Positions 1-11,923 are shown, counted from the first letter of the stretch. The stretch: 64,000 nucleotides of DNA from Phialophora verrucosa (GCA_002099365.1 MSED01000001.1:2418001-2482000), one strand, 5' to 3'. Notes: generated from the letters alone by a model not told the origin. Numbers and translations: made by a program.

Positions 1-177
1 GCGGTCCTTCTTAATGCTCAAGCGCAGTCCATGATCGAGATTGATGATCTCGGCTTGCATGCAGAGAAGATTGCGAGCGTTGAGGATTAGGAATCTCCTG
101 AACACGGCGAGCGACGGGTCAGTACCAATGTAGCCTGCCAGAGCATTGTATCCGTTCATCGCGTTGAAATCACCCAT
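1..177 (-). CDS. DUF6594-type fungal protein, N-terminal 59 codons only (C-terminus outside the window)
   Basis: The frame is open from the ATG at 177 down to position 1 with no stop. The peptide begins MGDFNAMNGYNALAGYIGTD and continues through SLAVFRRFLILNARNLL to an acidic/amphipathic stretch. A 'GY..LAGYI..D..LA.FRRF..LNARNLL..Q.E' opening is the hallmark of the fungal DUF6594 family, usually followed by a cytosolic coiled region and C-terminal membrane helices; those lie outside this window. The start at 177 is preferred because the frame upstream reaches a stop at 298-300 without another ATG. The function of the family is unknown. Confidence is good for coding status and family, low for any role. 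Confidence 0.7.
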   Translation of the reverse strand, partial: MGDFNAMNGYNALAGYIGTDPSLAVFRRFLILNARNLLCMQAEIINLDHGLRLSIKKDR

Positions 178-2295
178 CGCATTGAATCTGGGCGGTGTGA
201 ACGACTCCTCTGCCAGCGTCTGAGGCGGAAGGGCCGCAGGCAGACCATGGCGCAGCTCTGCGGCATCGTTGTGACATGAGGCTGCCGCGTCTAGCGGTCA
301 GTTCAGCACTGCTGTGTTGGCAACAGGTCTGCATGCCAATCCACAGAACATCGACCGTGTGAGAGCCAGTAGAATGGAGAGCATCGGTACCCGGCATTGG
401 AGCAGCAACACGGTGTCAAGTCAAGCGCTACCGAGCCGGCCAACCCTTGCAGCGCCCACTCCACCATACCATCCACACCAGTCCGTTCATGCAGATTGAC
501 ATGGATGGTGAGAAATCAGGGTGAATTGAGACAATCCTCCTATCGCTGTGGCTGCCAATGACATGGGAGAGAGTGCAGAGGCAGATGGGGAAGAGTCGCT
601 CCTCCAATCGAGGAGCACGATCCATTTGCCGGGCCCCTAAGGACAAAGATGCAGCTGTCAACCATGTTGCTTCTGGCGGGACGTGGTCTGTCCTTTCTAT
701 CCTTTTCTTTTCTTTTCTGACTCTCTTTTCTCGACGACATGGAACTGGACATTTCTGTGGAGGCAACAAGTGGCTGTCGTGTGTTAATGCGCCGGTCACA
801 GTCCGATCGAGCAACTCAGGTACCAATCCCCTACCTCGCAGGGCAAGCCACGACCGAGAGGAGACAAGACAAGACATTCAGGTGGCAGATCGCGCCTCCG
901 GCCCAGCTCGAATTCGAGGTTTTCAAGATGGCCCATGGCCCGTCCATCCGATAACAGCAACTCTGGTAAGGTATCCAGCTCTTGCATGACGCTCCATGTC
1001 TGCATGAGTGCGGGCCGTCCCCTCAACTCGGCGAGATCCGGGCGCTGCTGCTGGCGATTGCACGACGAGCTTGTTTGCTTACCGGCCGATCCATCCGTGA
1101 GCCACAGTAGCAGCAGCAGCAGCAGCCACAGCGGCGGCGCGGGAGGCGCCCATCTGCCTTGACGCGTTCAAGCGCGCGCATCCCCGGAAGAATCTGCAAA
1201 ATGCAGGGCACGACTCCCGCGCTATAGATCTGCTATTCTTCAGATTGGCGACAAGCAGACACGGACGCTGCGCGGCCTTCGAAAGGGCTGCGTTCCAGCT
1301 TTCTGTTGATTTTTTGTTGAGGCCCACGGCAGCAAGGCAGACGGGCCTGAAGACGACCTTCCCGCTCCCCCGTCCCCGGCACCCCAAAGTGGATTCTAGC
1401 GTTATCGACTACACGCTTTTCCGAGCACCTAAGGGATCCCGCGAGCCTATCGAACTCGCAGTCGGGTCTAACGCGTCGAACCTGTCATCTTCTCGCGAGT
1501 CCATTGCAGAGAACCCGCCAGGCTAGCGACCACTGTCAATGGGCATGAAGGTGCCGTTTCGGACGTGGAACAAACGCTGACCTGATGGACAGCTCGCGAC
1601 TCTACACAGCACCGCGTCTTGTTGCTCGAAAGTCTACGCGACAACCCCCGACCTCCGTGTAGCCCGTCCCTAAAAGACGAGCTTTCGTCGCCTCCAAAAC
1701 GCCAAGCAGCCGGTCGACTCTGGAAATTTTCACGATACTTTCCGTCGGCCTGCAGCTGGAGTATCTCATGAGTTGCCTACTCACTTCACGCTTTTTCCCC
1801 TTGCCCTGGTCTATTCAGGATGCGCCGGCGCGCTTTGCTCGTGTTCACGCGCCTTTACCGCCTCAATTATCGCGAATTTGGACATTTCCGCAAACTTGCC
1901 CCCTCTTCCTGCAGCGGGATCGCCATCCGAGATGTGTCTGCCCCTTCGTCTAGGCCAATGCCTGCTGCGCGGTCCTTGGGATTCGGTGGGTGCTCGCCCA
2001 GCGTAGCGAACCCCACCGCGAGGACTCAACAGCGGAGGAGAAGTCGGTGTGAGGATGAAGTCCTTTCCATTTCTGCCTGGCCCTGCTGTAACAACGGTAA
2101 GTTCTGCTCTCTGTAAGCTCTGACATGTCTGCTGGCTGCTCCTGTCCCATAGTTTCTTTGCTGTCATCGTCTCTACTGCTCTAGATCTCAGGCGTCACAA
2201 CCACATTCTCTGTCCTGTGTTGGCTCCTTTCCCAGCGCAATCCATTTTTGCTGCCCGGTTAATTAGCCTCCCTGCCTCCATCCAAGCATCGCACC
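178..2295. other. Intergenic region between divergent genes
   Basis: No convincing coding sequence. The short frames here overlap each other on both strands without family resemblance. A short CAG/AGC-rich run lies near 1105-1130. The last 130 bases before 2296 are pyrimidine-rich and end in a good CACCATGG start context, consistent with the promoter and leader of the retropepsin-like gene. The left end should hold the promoter of the DUF6594 gene. Confidence 0.5.
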
Positions 2296-3465
2296 ATGGT
2301 CTTGAAGCTCCTTCTCAGCACCACCGATCCCTCCGCCCAACTCATCGTCCTAGAATTCTCCGCCCCATATGAACAAAATGGCAAGGACGAGGTAGTGAAC
2401 ATTTGCCTGCAAGAAGCGTCGGAGTTCCAGTGCCAGGTGGCGGTCTCGGGTTACAAGCAACATGGTCAAACCGTGCGCGTAGTGACGGAGCAAGACGTTG
2501 AAATTGGGAGCGAAACGAAGCATTCCGAGAACCTCAAGGGCATCTATGTAGAGGGATTGGACCCCCAGGGGTGCGAAACGGGTTCTTGGCATCCGCAAGG
2601 CTGTGGCTCCGGCCGCGGCTACAGCGACAGCAGCAATGTAGGGACAACCCCCGAATCTTTGCTCCTCCTCCGAGCGTATCTGGAAGGTCGTAGCCCTGGT
2701 GACGCTGCCGACAAGGATGTTGCGGCTCGGCAGCCAGTAGCACAAGCCACCCAAGGTCCACACCTGGATGGCATGCCGTCCATGGATCGGCGCGGACCAG
2801 TAAACCCGCATTCAGCACACCCTCCTGCTGCACGATGCGTGCAGCTGGCCTGTGCCGGTGCCCATCCCTGTGCCCACCCCGGTCTGTGTGCCCCTCCAGG
2901 TCGTGGTGCCCAACCGACCAGCCATCCTGGGGGCTGCAGAACCCGTGAGCCCAATCCATCGTTCGTCGGCATGGTGGGAGGCCCGCCCGCCCTGCAGGCG
3001 AGCGAAGCGGAGGAGCATCCCACGAAGGAGCAGGAAATCAAGCGCTTCAGGTGCGTCCAGTTGTTGGTGCCCAGGTCGGGCCGCGGAAGCTCCAGACTCC
3101 CAGCAACAATGGACACAGGGGCGGACCGCAACATGATAACGCGCGAGCGGGCCAGGTGGCTCGACCTCGATATTGACCCAATCCACGACACAAACACCAC
3201 CACTGACAGCTTGACCCTTGTTAACGGCTTGGAACTACACCCAGAGGGCACGGTGACACTATCCTTCCGGGTGCCCGGCGATGCGACACCGAGGAGCGAG
3301 ATCTTCTATGTGGTCGACAAGTTGGGGAAGCACCAGGCGCTTTTGAGCGCCGAGTTGATCCTGGACCTCGGCCTCCTCGTCCGTCAGGATGGGAAATGCC
3401 ATGACGTGCGCGGTCGTGGTGTTGGTCGGACAGGATCTCCCCTACCCTCCCCTGCGAGACTGTGA
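2296..3465 (+). CDS. Retropepsin-like aspartic protease domain protein
   Basis: A 389-residue frame starting in a strong CACCATGG context. The C-terminal third is a single retropepsin-like domain: catalytic-type motif DTGAD at about residue 274, followed by NMITRERARWLDLDID, a hydrophobic strand GTVTLSFRVPG, SEIFYVVDKLG and the closing strand LLSAELILDLGLLV. Such single-domain retropepsins dimerise in other families and cleave peptides; the substrate here is unknown. The N-terminal 100 residues look like a small folded domain. The middle (about residues 110-240) is rich in Pro, His, Gly and Cys and looks non-conserved, so a hidden intron there is possible. There are no reverse transcriptase or integrase sequences nearby, so this is a domesticated or host gene rather than an intact retroelement. 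A diverged relative lies 1 kb downstream. Confidence 0.6.
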   Translation: MVLKLLLSTTDPSAQLIVLEFSAPYEQNGKDEVVNICLQEASEFQCQVAVSGYKQHGQTVRVVTEQDVEIGSETKHSENLKGIYVEGLDPQGCETGSWHPQGCGSGRGYSDSSNVGTTPESLLLLRAYLEGRSPGDAADKDVAARQPVAQATQGPHLDGMPSMDRRGPVNPHSAHPPAARCVQLACAGAHPCAHPGLCAPPGRGAQPTSHPGGCRTREPNPSFVGMVGGPPALQASEAEEHPTKEQEIKRFRCVQLLVPRSGRGSSRLPATMDTGADRNMITRERARWLDLDIDPIHDTNTTTDSLTLVNGLELHPEGTVTLSFRVPGDATPRSEIFYVVDKLGKHQALLSAELILDLGLLVRQDGKCHDVRGRGVGRTGSPLPSPARL

Positions 3466-4469
3466 GAGGCAGGCCGAGCGTCGTTGGGTATTCGGACCTG
3501 ACCGGTGAAGGGAAGTGATGCGGCGCGACAGCGAGAGCCTCTCTGACAGGGGGAGCAGGCCTGGATGTATCTCGGCCTGTGGGAACGATACGGTAATGTG
3601 CAAAGGTTCGATCGATCGACCTTGACACGGACCTGTGACGTGGCAACGTTTGATCATGGGTACATGGATGCGCACGAACACGCTCCTAACAAGTTAGGCT
3701 CGCTTTTTTTCTCTTAACTTGTCTTGTCCATAGACTTCGGCGCCATAGAAAGAGGGAGGGAAGAAAAGTACAATTCAAATCCATCTGCATGTTAGAGAGA
3801 CTGGCTTGCTGGCTGGCTCGTTCGCTCCCTACCTCCCTCACTTTACTCACCGACTTCTGCTCTTGTGCTGCTGCTGCGAATGGTATGCTCCTTCGTGGCC
3901 TCAATCTTTACGCTGCGGTCGTTATCCGGGTTCGTCGGCTCGCATGTCCCCCTTGACTGGGGCGTGACTGATGCACTCGATAGCTCGGCCTTGCAATGAC
4001 TGGGCTGCCTGCGCCCTGCCCTCTTCTCTTGCTGCCCTCTGGTATCAGGAAGTACGATACGTTAGGAAGCCCTCACGAATTTTCGGGCACGTGCGACCGC
4101 GGCCAATTGGCGTATCTGGCTCCCATGTCCCTAAGTTAGTCTTGTATCACCTGGATCGTTGTAACTCGCCATTTCGTATTTGATAGGGCCTTACTGCACC
4201 CCCCAGTCGATGTTCCCCTTCCCGGCTCAACTGCCCAAGTGCACTTCTGAAAAAAGGGGGCTGTGAGGGCCCAGCAAAGCGTTCGGTCAGCCGCCGGTCG
4301 CATTCGTGGGAAGATGTCGTTGCCTGATCCTACGAAACCCGCTGGCTGGCCCAGCTATAATGTCCATCCATATCCCCCCCTTTCGGCCCTTCAGCCTCGT
4401 CATGGTCCACGGAACTCAGGAGGGCGAGCAAACTGAACCAAACCAAGCGAAGGGCCTAAGTGAAGAATC
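3466..4469. other. Intergenic region between the two retropepsin-like genes
   Basis: No supported gene. The stretch contains no recognisable domain in any frame and no sign of long terminal repeats. It presumably holds the terminator of the upstream gene and the promoter of the downstream one. Confidence 0.4.
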
Positions 4470-5286
4470 ATGGCCGACACTCAGCGGCAGGCAGATGCAT
4501 GGCCAAAGGAACTGATCCAGATCTGGTCCAGGGATACCTTCGAGGATAGGGACGTGCCGGATGCCCCCGCAGTCATCAACCCTCGTTCGCCTTGCAACAC
4601 AATCACTCTCCAGGAGTTGACGCGCCTTCTGGGCCAGGTGCAGTATGTCCGCGCTGGAACGAACAACCCGCATCAGCACCGGGGTCTTGTCGGCACGAAA
4701 CTCCTCGAAGTTCAACACGTCGAGGGTTATACCCTGAGCGAGGAGGTCTTCTGCATCGTGACCGAAGCGGATTGGCCGATCGTGCTGAATAGGTCGATGA
4801 AGCTGGCCGCCACGTCTGGGCTCTTCGTGATTGCCGGATCCGTGCTCTCCAAGGAAGGTACGTATGTACTTAGCTTGCTCGTCGGTCGTCGGTCGTCGGT
4901 CGTCGGTCGTTGCTCCTTCTTCGTCGTGCGCCACACACCCCCAGATACGTACCTACCTGTCTACCTCCCTAGCCCTCTCTTGTGTGGGCAAGACTGACTT
5001 CGCCAAAGAAAAACAACGCAGGAAAGAAGCTCGCGCCCGGTCCAAGCATAGAGAGACCCAGCGAGCCAAGGAGAGAGTAGAACCAGGCGGAGAAGAGGAC
5101 ATAAAAGAGGAGGAGGAGAGGAAAATGCTCAACCAGGCAGGACAGGCGCAGGGACAGACTCAGGGACAGACTCAGGGACAGACTCAGGGACAGACTCAGG
5201 GACAGACTCAGGGACAGACTCAGGGACAGACTCAGGGACAGACTCAGGGACAGACTCAGACTCAAAGTCAAAGGTCAACCACATAG
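4470..5286 (+). CDS. Degenerate retropepsin-like protein with a GQTQ repeat tail
   Basis: Proposed two-exon gene: exon 1 4470-4857, intron 4858-4972 (GTACGT...CCTCCCTAG), exon 2 4973-5286. The acceptor at 4971-4972 is the pyrimidine-rich AG that keeps the long downstream frame; a later AG at 5020-5021 would instead stop after about 20 codons, so the 3' half is uncertain. Exon 1 aligns by eye with the retropepsin domain of the gene upstream: NPRSPCNTIT stands where that gene has DTGADRNMIT, and SEEVFCIVTEA...GLFV matches its closing strands. The catalytic Asp-Thr-Gly is therefore missing and protease activity is unlikely. Exon 2 encodes a highly charged K/R/E segment and then nine GQTQ repeats from a 12-bp tandem array. 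The intron itself carries a 7-bp tandem repeat. Function unknown. Confidence 0.45.
4881..4908. repeat. 7-bp tandem repeat (GTCGGTC x4) inside an intron
   Basis: Four perfect head-to-tail copies of GTCGGTC lie within the proposed intron of the degenerate retropepsin-like gene. Because it is intronic, length change there would not alter the protein. Confidence 0.85.
5149..5256. repeat. 12-bp coding minisatellite (CAGGGACAGACT x9)
   Basis: Nine perfect consecutive copies of CAGGGACAGACT, with a degenerate unit on each side. The unit is four codons long (Gly-Gln-Thr-Gln in the plus frame), so gain or loss of units keeps the reading frame. On the minus strand the array reads as alternating Leu/Ser or Pro/Glu/Ser/Val, which explains the long antisense frames across it. 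Confidence 0.95.
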
Positions 5287-7095
5287 GCAGACCACATACT
5301 CTGCGGTGCACAATCCGCACCATACTGGCCTAGGGTAGGGGAGGGTAATTAGGTCCTTCCCCGTGGCGTGGCCATATATTAGTTAGATACGCAACTCACC
5401 CGTGGAAGGTACAGTATTATGGTAATGAGTCGACGATTTCTTCTGGATATGATATACAGACGCTGGGAGATTTAGAGAGAGAGAGTCTGCGCTTTCCACC
5501 CATCTGCGTAGCACATGCACTTGCATTATGTACGCTGTGCATGTTGGATCTTGGGACTCACCGCCGAGACGAAACCTAGACTCAGCACAGAAACCGAGGG
5601 AGGCGGTCAAGAAACCAAGACCCTTTCCTTGGCAGGTTAGTCGAGCACGTGCTCCTGGTAGTTGCGAGTCTGAGCCAGGGGTGTACCGAGTAGTTGACGC
5701 CAACCATGGCATGGACTCCAGGCTGGTCCCATATGATGCGATTCGACGACGTGAAAACCCGTCACCCAGCCAGTGGGAGCGATCATTACAGTATGAGCAT
5801 TACTGGCTGGACGAGTATTTTTCCAGGGGTTACAGCCTTGTCCTACCTCGGCCGCCGGGGGCGGACGAGTAATACTTGGAATAGATACTCCGCAGTGGAT
5901 ACGAGAATGGACTCTCAATTCCAATCTCAGTAGAAGACCGGGCTTCAGTTACTTCTCTTAAAACCGATGGCTATCCATAGGCTAGAGCTTTGAGACTAGT
6001 CTGAACGATTTGCGGCAGACGAGGGAGGGATACAGATGAAGCTCCCCAACGGCCACCCTTCACATCCTGAATTCCACTTCCGCGGCGTAACACCCATTCA
6101 TCGAACCCCGAAGCTTTCCAGTACTTTCAAAGGGTTTCTACCCGATAAATGGAGTAAGAACGGTCCAACCCTCCATCAAGTCTAACCCTGGCTCTCGGAC
6201 AACCTGGCCGAAGATAGTGAAGTTGACAATCGGGAGGACTGATACAATAGGTTCAGCGGCCGAGGAATACAGGGACGGTATTATTTGTCACAGTAAGCTT
6301 CACTTGGCTCACTTGGCCACCAAGAATTCATTATCACCTATAGCGTCGCTGGTGATATTTGTGGCACTAATCTTCCCCGGGTGGGAGGGAATATGCGTAG
6401 CCTCGCTCTTCTTCAAAGGAAGGCTACACCAGCCAAAGAGGGAGAGTCGGCTACACTGCTTTGCACGACGACTTCACTGCCTGAAAGTCAGATGCCAGGC
6501 GCGGCAGACCAACGGGCGGTATCCTTAGTCAACCATGGAGCGACTGGAAGTGTGTACCGAGTATCTTCAACAGTGTCAATGTGGTCAGGCGCGGGCAGTT
6601 TTTACCTGACTTGGCAGTTCAAGCAGGGTAAAAGCTACCCTGTTGCTTAGATAGCTCTTCCTTCCTGGCAAATCACCACTCCGGTTCCTCTCTCGTGGGA
6701 TATAAAATGGTGTCCGATCCGGGTCGCGGCTCGCTGGCTGGCTGCGAAATCCTCCCCTGCAAATAGTCCTGTGTACATATGGATACCCTCGTCCCTCTTG
6801 CCTGTCCAGTCTATGAGGCCTTGACGATTTCTCCCTCTCCTCCTATTGTAACGGGCGTTCGTGGCCTCATCCCATACAGACGCTTGTGCATCCTTGTACT
6901 GCACATAGCGCGGTGCTACCCCCATACGTATCCCGTCAGAGCTCTCCAAGCAGTGTGACTTCTGGCATAAATAAAGCCCCGTTACCCTTTCCATTGCTTG
7001 GTGGGGGGCGCGGACTGGAGAGCTATACTTGTCGAGGCTTCAACCACCAAACTCCCGTCAGCTCTGTGTCAGATATCCGCTAGCCGCCACCGTTT
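5287..7095. other. Intergenic region, no gene seen
   Basis: 1.8 kb between convergent neighbours. Several frames of 70-115 codons occur but none shows a recognisable domain, a consistent splice pattern or a good start context. A decayed gene or an unannotated ncRNA cannot be excluded. Confidence 0.4.
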
Positions 7096-9663
7096 TCACA
7101 CTGAGTCGACTTCGTCTTCGTACCGTCGGGAAGGATGATAAGGGCGCAGATCCTCGGGGACATTCAACTGACTCAAGTGTACATTCCTGCAGCGCTGAGG
7201 ACAAGGGCAGTAATATAGGTGTTCAGCGCTTTCCATGCCGATTTGAGAGGTCATCTTGTCCTGGCAGCCGGCAACAAAGCCTAGGAAGCTTTGATACCGC
7301 CAAGGATATGTTTGTTGCACACAAATTGGCCGGTGAGCTATACCTTTGACACAACTCCTCACCGGGAAGACTCGCGATAAATTATAGTCACCTAAATCAT
7401 TCTGTACTTGGTACTCTCTTCCATCGGTACGGTCAAATCTCCAGGTTGAGTCGGACGGGCACAAATGATAACCTGGCAGCCAACGGTGCCTGCCTGAACC
7501 TTGGACACCGCAAAAGGAGACTTCTCTCCGACGCAAATAGGGAGGCTGGCTGTGTGACCTCGATGGAATCCTTGATGTGCGAGATGCTCTGTACTGCATC
7601 AGCATGACAACACCCGAATCATCTTGTGCCGAATTCACGAGGTCCTTGAAAGGTTCCTCCGGGTAGGATGGTATATCTCTGAGATCCCTCTCTTTCGCAA
7701 AGGGCTTCTTGCGCTCAGCGAGTGTCCACGGACCTTCATCTCTTTCACGATCTGTGGGCTGCCATGCGATTGTTGATGGGACAGGGGTCTCCTTGAAGAA
7801 TGCGCCGGGTGGCAGTTGCAGTCTGTATACGTCAATCTGCCGGAAATAGGAGATTTTGACAGTCCAATCTTCTGGCGTAGCTCCATAAAGAAGCTGCGCT
7901 ACCTCGTTCCACGATCGCTCAGAGCCAAAGTTCTTCCAAACCTGACACTCCTTCGCCCCGTATTCGCAAAGGTCTAGGCCGGCCTGCTGTACTATCTTTG
8001 CCCAAAGACGTATGGTGCCCAACAACTGCGGGAAACTATTTATGTCGAGGGGGACCCCAGTCATGAACCCTTCCAGCAAAGGTGTTTTCCACGACGATGA
8101 GCGTCCTTTGTCCACAATGCCAAGGGGATTCGCCCCATTCCTTATGGCACTGATCCCGAGGTCAATCCACCCTTTCAGCTCATCTGAACGAAGTTCTTTT
8201 GCGTCCCACAGCCTGAAAATGTTGTCTACAACGCGATGTAGAACAGTCCTACCGTCGGTGCTCGTTACTGTGGCAAGTCTTTGATCCGAGGCCGGCACTG
8301 CCATCCATCTAAGAAAGCCAGAGGGATCGACACGATTGAGTCGAGAAGCAAGCTCGAATCTCTCCTGGAATGGGCGGGAATCGAGCCTTGAGGACTGAGC
8401 CTGCAGGATGATTTCCAGTGCCTCTGAATCATCACAATATGCCCACCACGGATAAGAGGGCCAGGTCTCGTTAAGATCAGGATCAAACTCAGGGTCTGCT
8501 AGAAAAAGGCGATACATATCACATTTTTTACCTCCGATAAAATATTGATAAGACGCAAGAGCCTCATTTAGGACCATGCCGTGATCCGGCCAGGTAGTCT
8601 GGCTGAGAAGGTAATGGCAGATTTCAAACTGTCTGTCAAACGCTGCGACCTAGAATTCTAGTCAGAAACACGACGATCACTCGTTTAGTGCCTATTTCGC
8701 CGGGCTTACGTCAAGTAAGGTCAAGTAGCCCGTGCCAAAGTCTACAACATCAAGTGGCGTAGCTGCACCGCTCTCAAACAGTCTGCGCATACCCGCGAGG
8801 TTGCCAGCGCGACAGTAGCGAAAGATGAGCTGATCGGATCCATTCTCCACAACATTGCATGTTCGCAAATGCACACTCCATCCGCATTGCGCACGGGTCA
8901 GTGCGAAATGGAAGATGTGACGGGAAAGCCAAGTTGGGAAACGAAGTCTGGCGCGGAAGTGGCATTGGCCGTTGGATCTCCTAACTGGGCGTCGAAGAGA
9001 AGAGTCGCCCTGGAGAGCTCCGTCTTGATGTTCCGGCGTCTCACCGGAATCGGTCTGGGAGAATCGCGAAGGGATCTCTGCATTGGTTGAAGATGTTTGC
9101 GCGTCTGGAATTGCCAGGTATGCGGGCTGCGATAACGTCGAAGTGTGAGCGAGCATCGTCAGTTGCTGTGATAGACTGTCCTTTTCTTCCAGGATTTGAG
9201 CTTGCAACAAAGCGAGCGTTTCGCTGTGCGCGTGATCTCGGTACATCATGTAGGCAAGCTCAAGTGAGCTTTTCGCCCTCTCGAGGTCACCCAGCAGCTC
9301 TTTGACATCACGCTGTTTGAAAGCAGTGTACAACTTCCCGCCCAGCCTCGTGTGTCTCGTCATGCAGCCCTCCATCTTGTTGACCAACGATTGTATTTCG
9401 GCCGTACTCTGTTGGCATTCGACGATGCAACGAGCGAGGAGCGCTTCCGCGGGATTTCCCTGCTGTCGGTGTTGCTCGAGCTGTCGCAGGGCCATTGCCA
9501 TGATCTCGAGGCCGGAGACCAGTCTTGCAATAGTTCTCGGTGCATCTTGGGCCGCATGATATATCCTTTTCAGCCTTGTCGCACAGTCGACGAGTTGGAT
9601 GCTCAGTGAGAGCAACCCGGCTCCACTAGCCGCAAGACCGAAAATAGCCTCAATACCAGACAT
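7096..9663 (-). CDS. PigL_N-like / ankyrin-type fungal protein
   Basis: Two exons: 9663-8710 and 8649-7096, intron 8709-8650 (GTAAGC...CTGAC...CTAG), phase 0, giving 835 residues. The start MSGIEAIFGLAASGAGLLSL opens a helical domain of about 170 residues that resembles the PigL_N/Helo-like N-terminal domain found on fungal STAND (NLR-like) and ankyrin proteins; the glycine/alanine-rich first helix is typical and may insert in or contact membranes. Residues about 265-400, spanning the splice junction, carry ankyrin-like pieces such as NLAGMRRLFESGAATPLDVV. The rest has no recognised domain; there is no nucleotide-binding P-loop, so it is not a complete NLR. Proteins with this layout are variable accessory genes, sometimes linked to self/non-self or stress responses; no role can be assigned here. 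Splice joint and coding status are well supported. Confidence 0.75.
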
Positions 9664-11923
9664 TTTGGAGTTGGTGTGAGGATTCGCACTTGTGTCTTGG
9701 TGATAGTGAAGACGGGAAGAACTTGGAGAACGCAAACAGACATGTTGTCCTGGAAGTGAGGCTGACGGTTATGCGGCCTACGAGCACTACTCGTGCCACT
9801 TCTTCGAGTGGACAGATTCCGCCTCGAAAACGCCTGTCTGCAAAGCTCCTGCAAGCCCCGCCTCAATCCATCCAATAACGCTGTGGCAGACAGACGCAAC
9901 TGCCTCCCATGAGCCTGAGAATCGGTCCCGTCTCCTTCTCAGTCGTAGGTCCAGCTCGACGGAGTCTCGCCTACCTAGGAGCGCGCAACTCAAACACGGT
10001 GCTTTTAATCGAGTAACATTTTAGATTGAACAACGTGGAAGTCCGGAGCAAAGAGCCCGCGACGACGAGAGTTTAGGAAAGCCAATCACAGGTGAGAATG
10101 GTCGAGGCCATGCAGCCTGTACCAAGGTGCCAGATTCTTTAGCCCCATAACTGGTGGATGGTCCCTCATCCGGCTCGCGGGTAGCATGTCCCTCTCCCCG
10201 CCATATGGCAGTCTACATACGGGCCCAAAGGTTTCAATGTCCCGCATCCACGTCCACGTGTGTACGTACAAGCACATACATGGAGAATCGCTCAATAGAA
10301 GGCAAGGCTACCACGCAAACAAGGAGTATTCATTAACCTGACCTGACATGACCGGACCGGACCGAACCCTCCCTGAGGGAACCTGTCTCCTGAAGTCTGT
10401 CCGACGGATCCACTCTGCCACGGCGTCTCGGTCTCATCACTCATCGTGGTCTGCGTCCGCATCTCCCCAGGCCTCAGCTAGAGCTACGGTCACCATCACG
10501 CCAAAGCCCTAACGCTTCGCCATCGTCGTCTCACAAGCCACCACAAACAGGAGACCGGCAGAGACACCAGCCCCTGCGACGCAGCCAGCATTGCGCTTCT
10601 GGCGATTCGTGACAGCATTGATTCGACGCACCAAGCTCTTCTTCGGAGTGAAACTGGTGATTGTCAGCGACGGATTCTGGGGCAAGAGTGCATTGCTTAT
10701 CAGGTTCAGCAGGGGCAACTTTCCCACTTTCCCTCGACGGCCGTTGAGAATCATATGTGCGACGTTAAAGTCGACGGCAAGACCACGCGTGGAACTCATC
10801 TCTAGGACACCTTTTTTGACCGTCTGAGACCGTTGACCTATCCGGACCCGCACGTGGTCGTCGTCGTCTTTTTGTCACTGGTGGACCGCTCGTCGTTCGC
10901 GAACGTCCGAGATAAGGTACGTACGTCTGTATACGGGGAGAAAGAAGAAGCAGCGACCTTGATTGAAGCCGGTGAAGCTTTTGCAAGGCTGGAACGTGCC
11001 ATGGGCATATCATGGGACATTCCAACACGGAGCATCCCAGACCGTCCGTCTCTATTATGTCTTCCAGACGCGAGAGATGACCCGGCCGTCAGGACGAACG
11101 GCACAGTCCACTCAGATTGAATTATACCACCACCACTGCCACCACTACTCCCTCTCTGCTCGAGGAAGTCTCGAACCTAACCTCGTCTCACCATGTAGCA
11201 TTTGCTTGCCAGACCAGACACGCAAAAGCCTGCCAGATCCGAATCCTCCTTTCAAGCCCGTGCTGTGCTTAAGATTTTGGCTCCTCTTCCCGTCCCCAAA
11301 GTCGCGGCTCACAACTACAGTACTTTCTTCTCCATGTCTTGCGAGCCGCCTTTCTCCGTGTTTGGCTCGCCATGAAAGCCATGAAATCATGAAATCATGA
11401 AGCACAAGGATTTCCGCTCTTCACCCGCCAGACACGTCCAACTCAAAGTCATGGTAGACTGGTGCGCGATGGACTGGCGCCCGTCTCCCCCTGCTCCACC
11501 GCCCCCTGTGCTTGCCTACGGAACCTTCTGTAACTGCAAAAAGGCCATTTTTCCGTCTCATTCAGGAGCTATCACTCTTCCGAGGACACGGCGTTTGGAG
11601 AGTAGTTCCCCGTGATGTGCTCTTCTAGACCAAGCCGAGCGCTGATAGAACCGATGTTGTTATACATAAGACAATAACTGTCTGATTTGTTGATCCATCC
11701 TCGAGCTCCGAAGCGTGAAGCCGTCCAACATTTGGAGTACCGTATCGTATCGTATTGCTACGCTGACGTCTCGTCTTTCGCAAAGTGCCTTACTCCACCA
11801 GGGAGGGCCGCCTTTCGACGTCTCTTCCTATGTGCGTCTTTGATTTGCGCCTCCAACGCCGGCGCTGAATAGAAAAGCCATATACCGCTGTCCTAGAGTC
11901 CACGCGTGAAATTCCGACTTGGC
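9664..11923. other. Intergenic region, no supported gene
   Basis: 2.3 kb between the 5' end of the PigL_N-like gene and the stop of PRP46, both on the minus strand. A minus-strand frame near 10509-10800 could encode a small protein with a hydrophobic C-terminus, but it has no family resemblance and a poor start context, so I do not call it. Confidence 0.4.

Noticed and set aside
5149..5256. CRISPR-like regular repeat
   Set aside because: The units are directly adjacent with no spacers, and the organism is a fungus; it is a minisatellite.
4969..5271. Minus-strand Leu/Ser repeat protein
   Set aside because: It is the reverse translation of the 12-bp repeat; the plus-strand frame is the one linked to a conserved exon.
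2296..5286. Intact LTR retrotransposon suggested by retropepsin-like domains
   Set aside because: No reverse transcriptase, RNase H, integrase or terminal repeats are present in the region.
10509..10853. Possible small minus-strand protein with a hydrophobic end
   Set aside because: No recognisable family, weak start and only about 100 codons; it could not be distinguished from chance.
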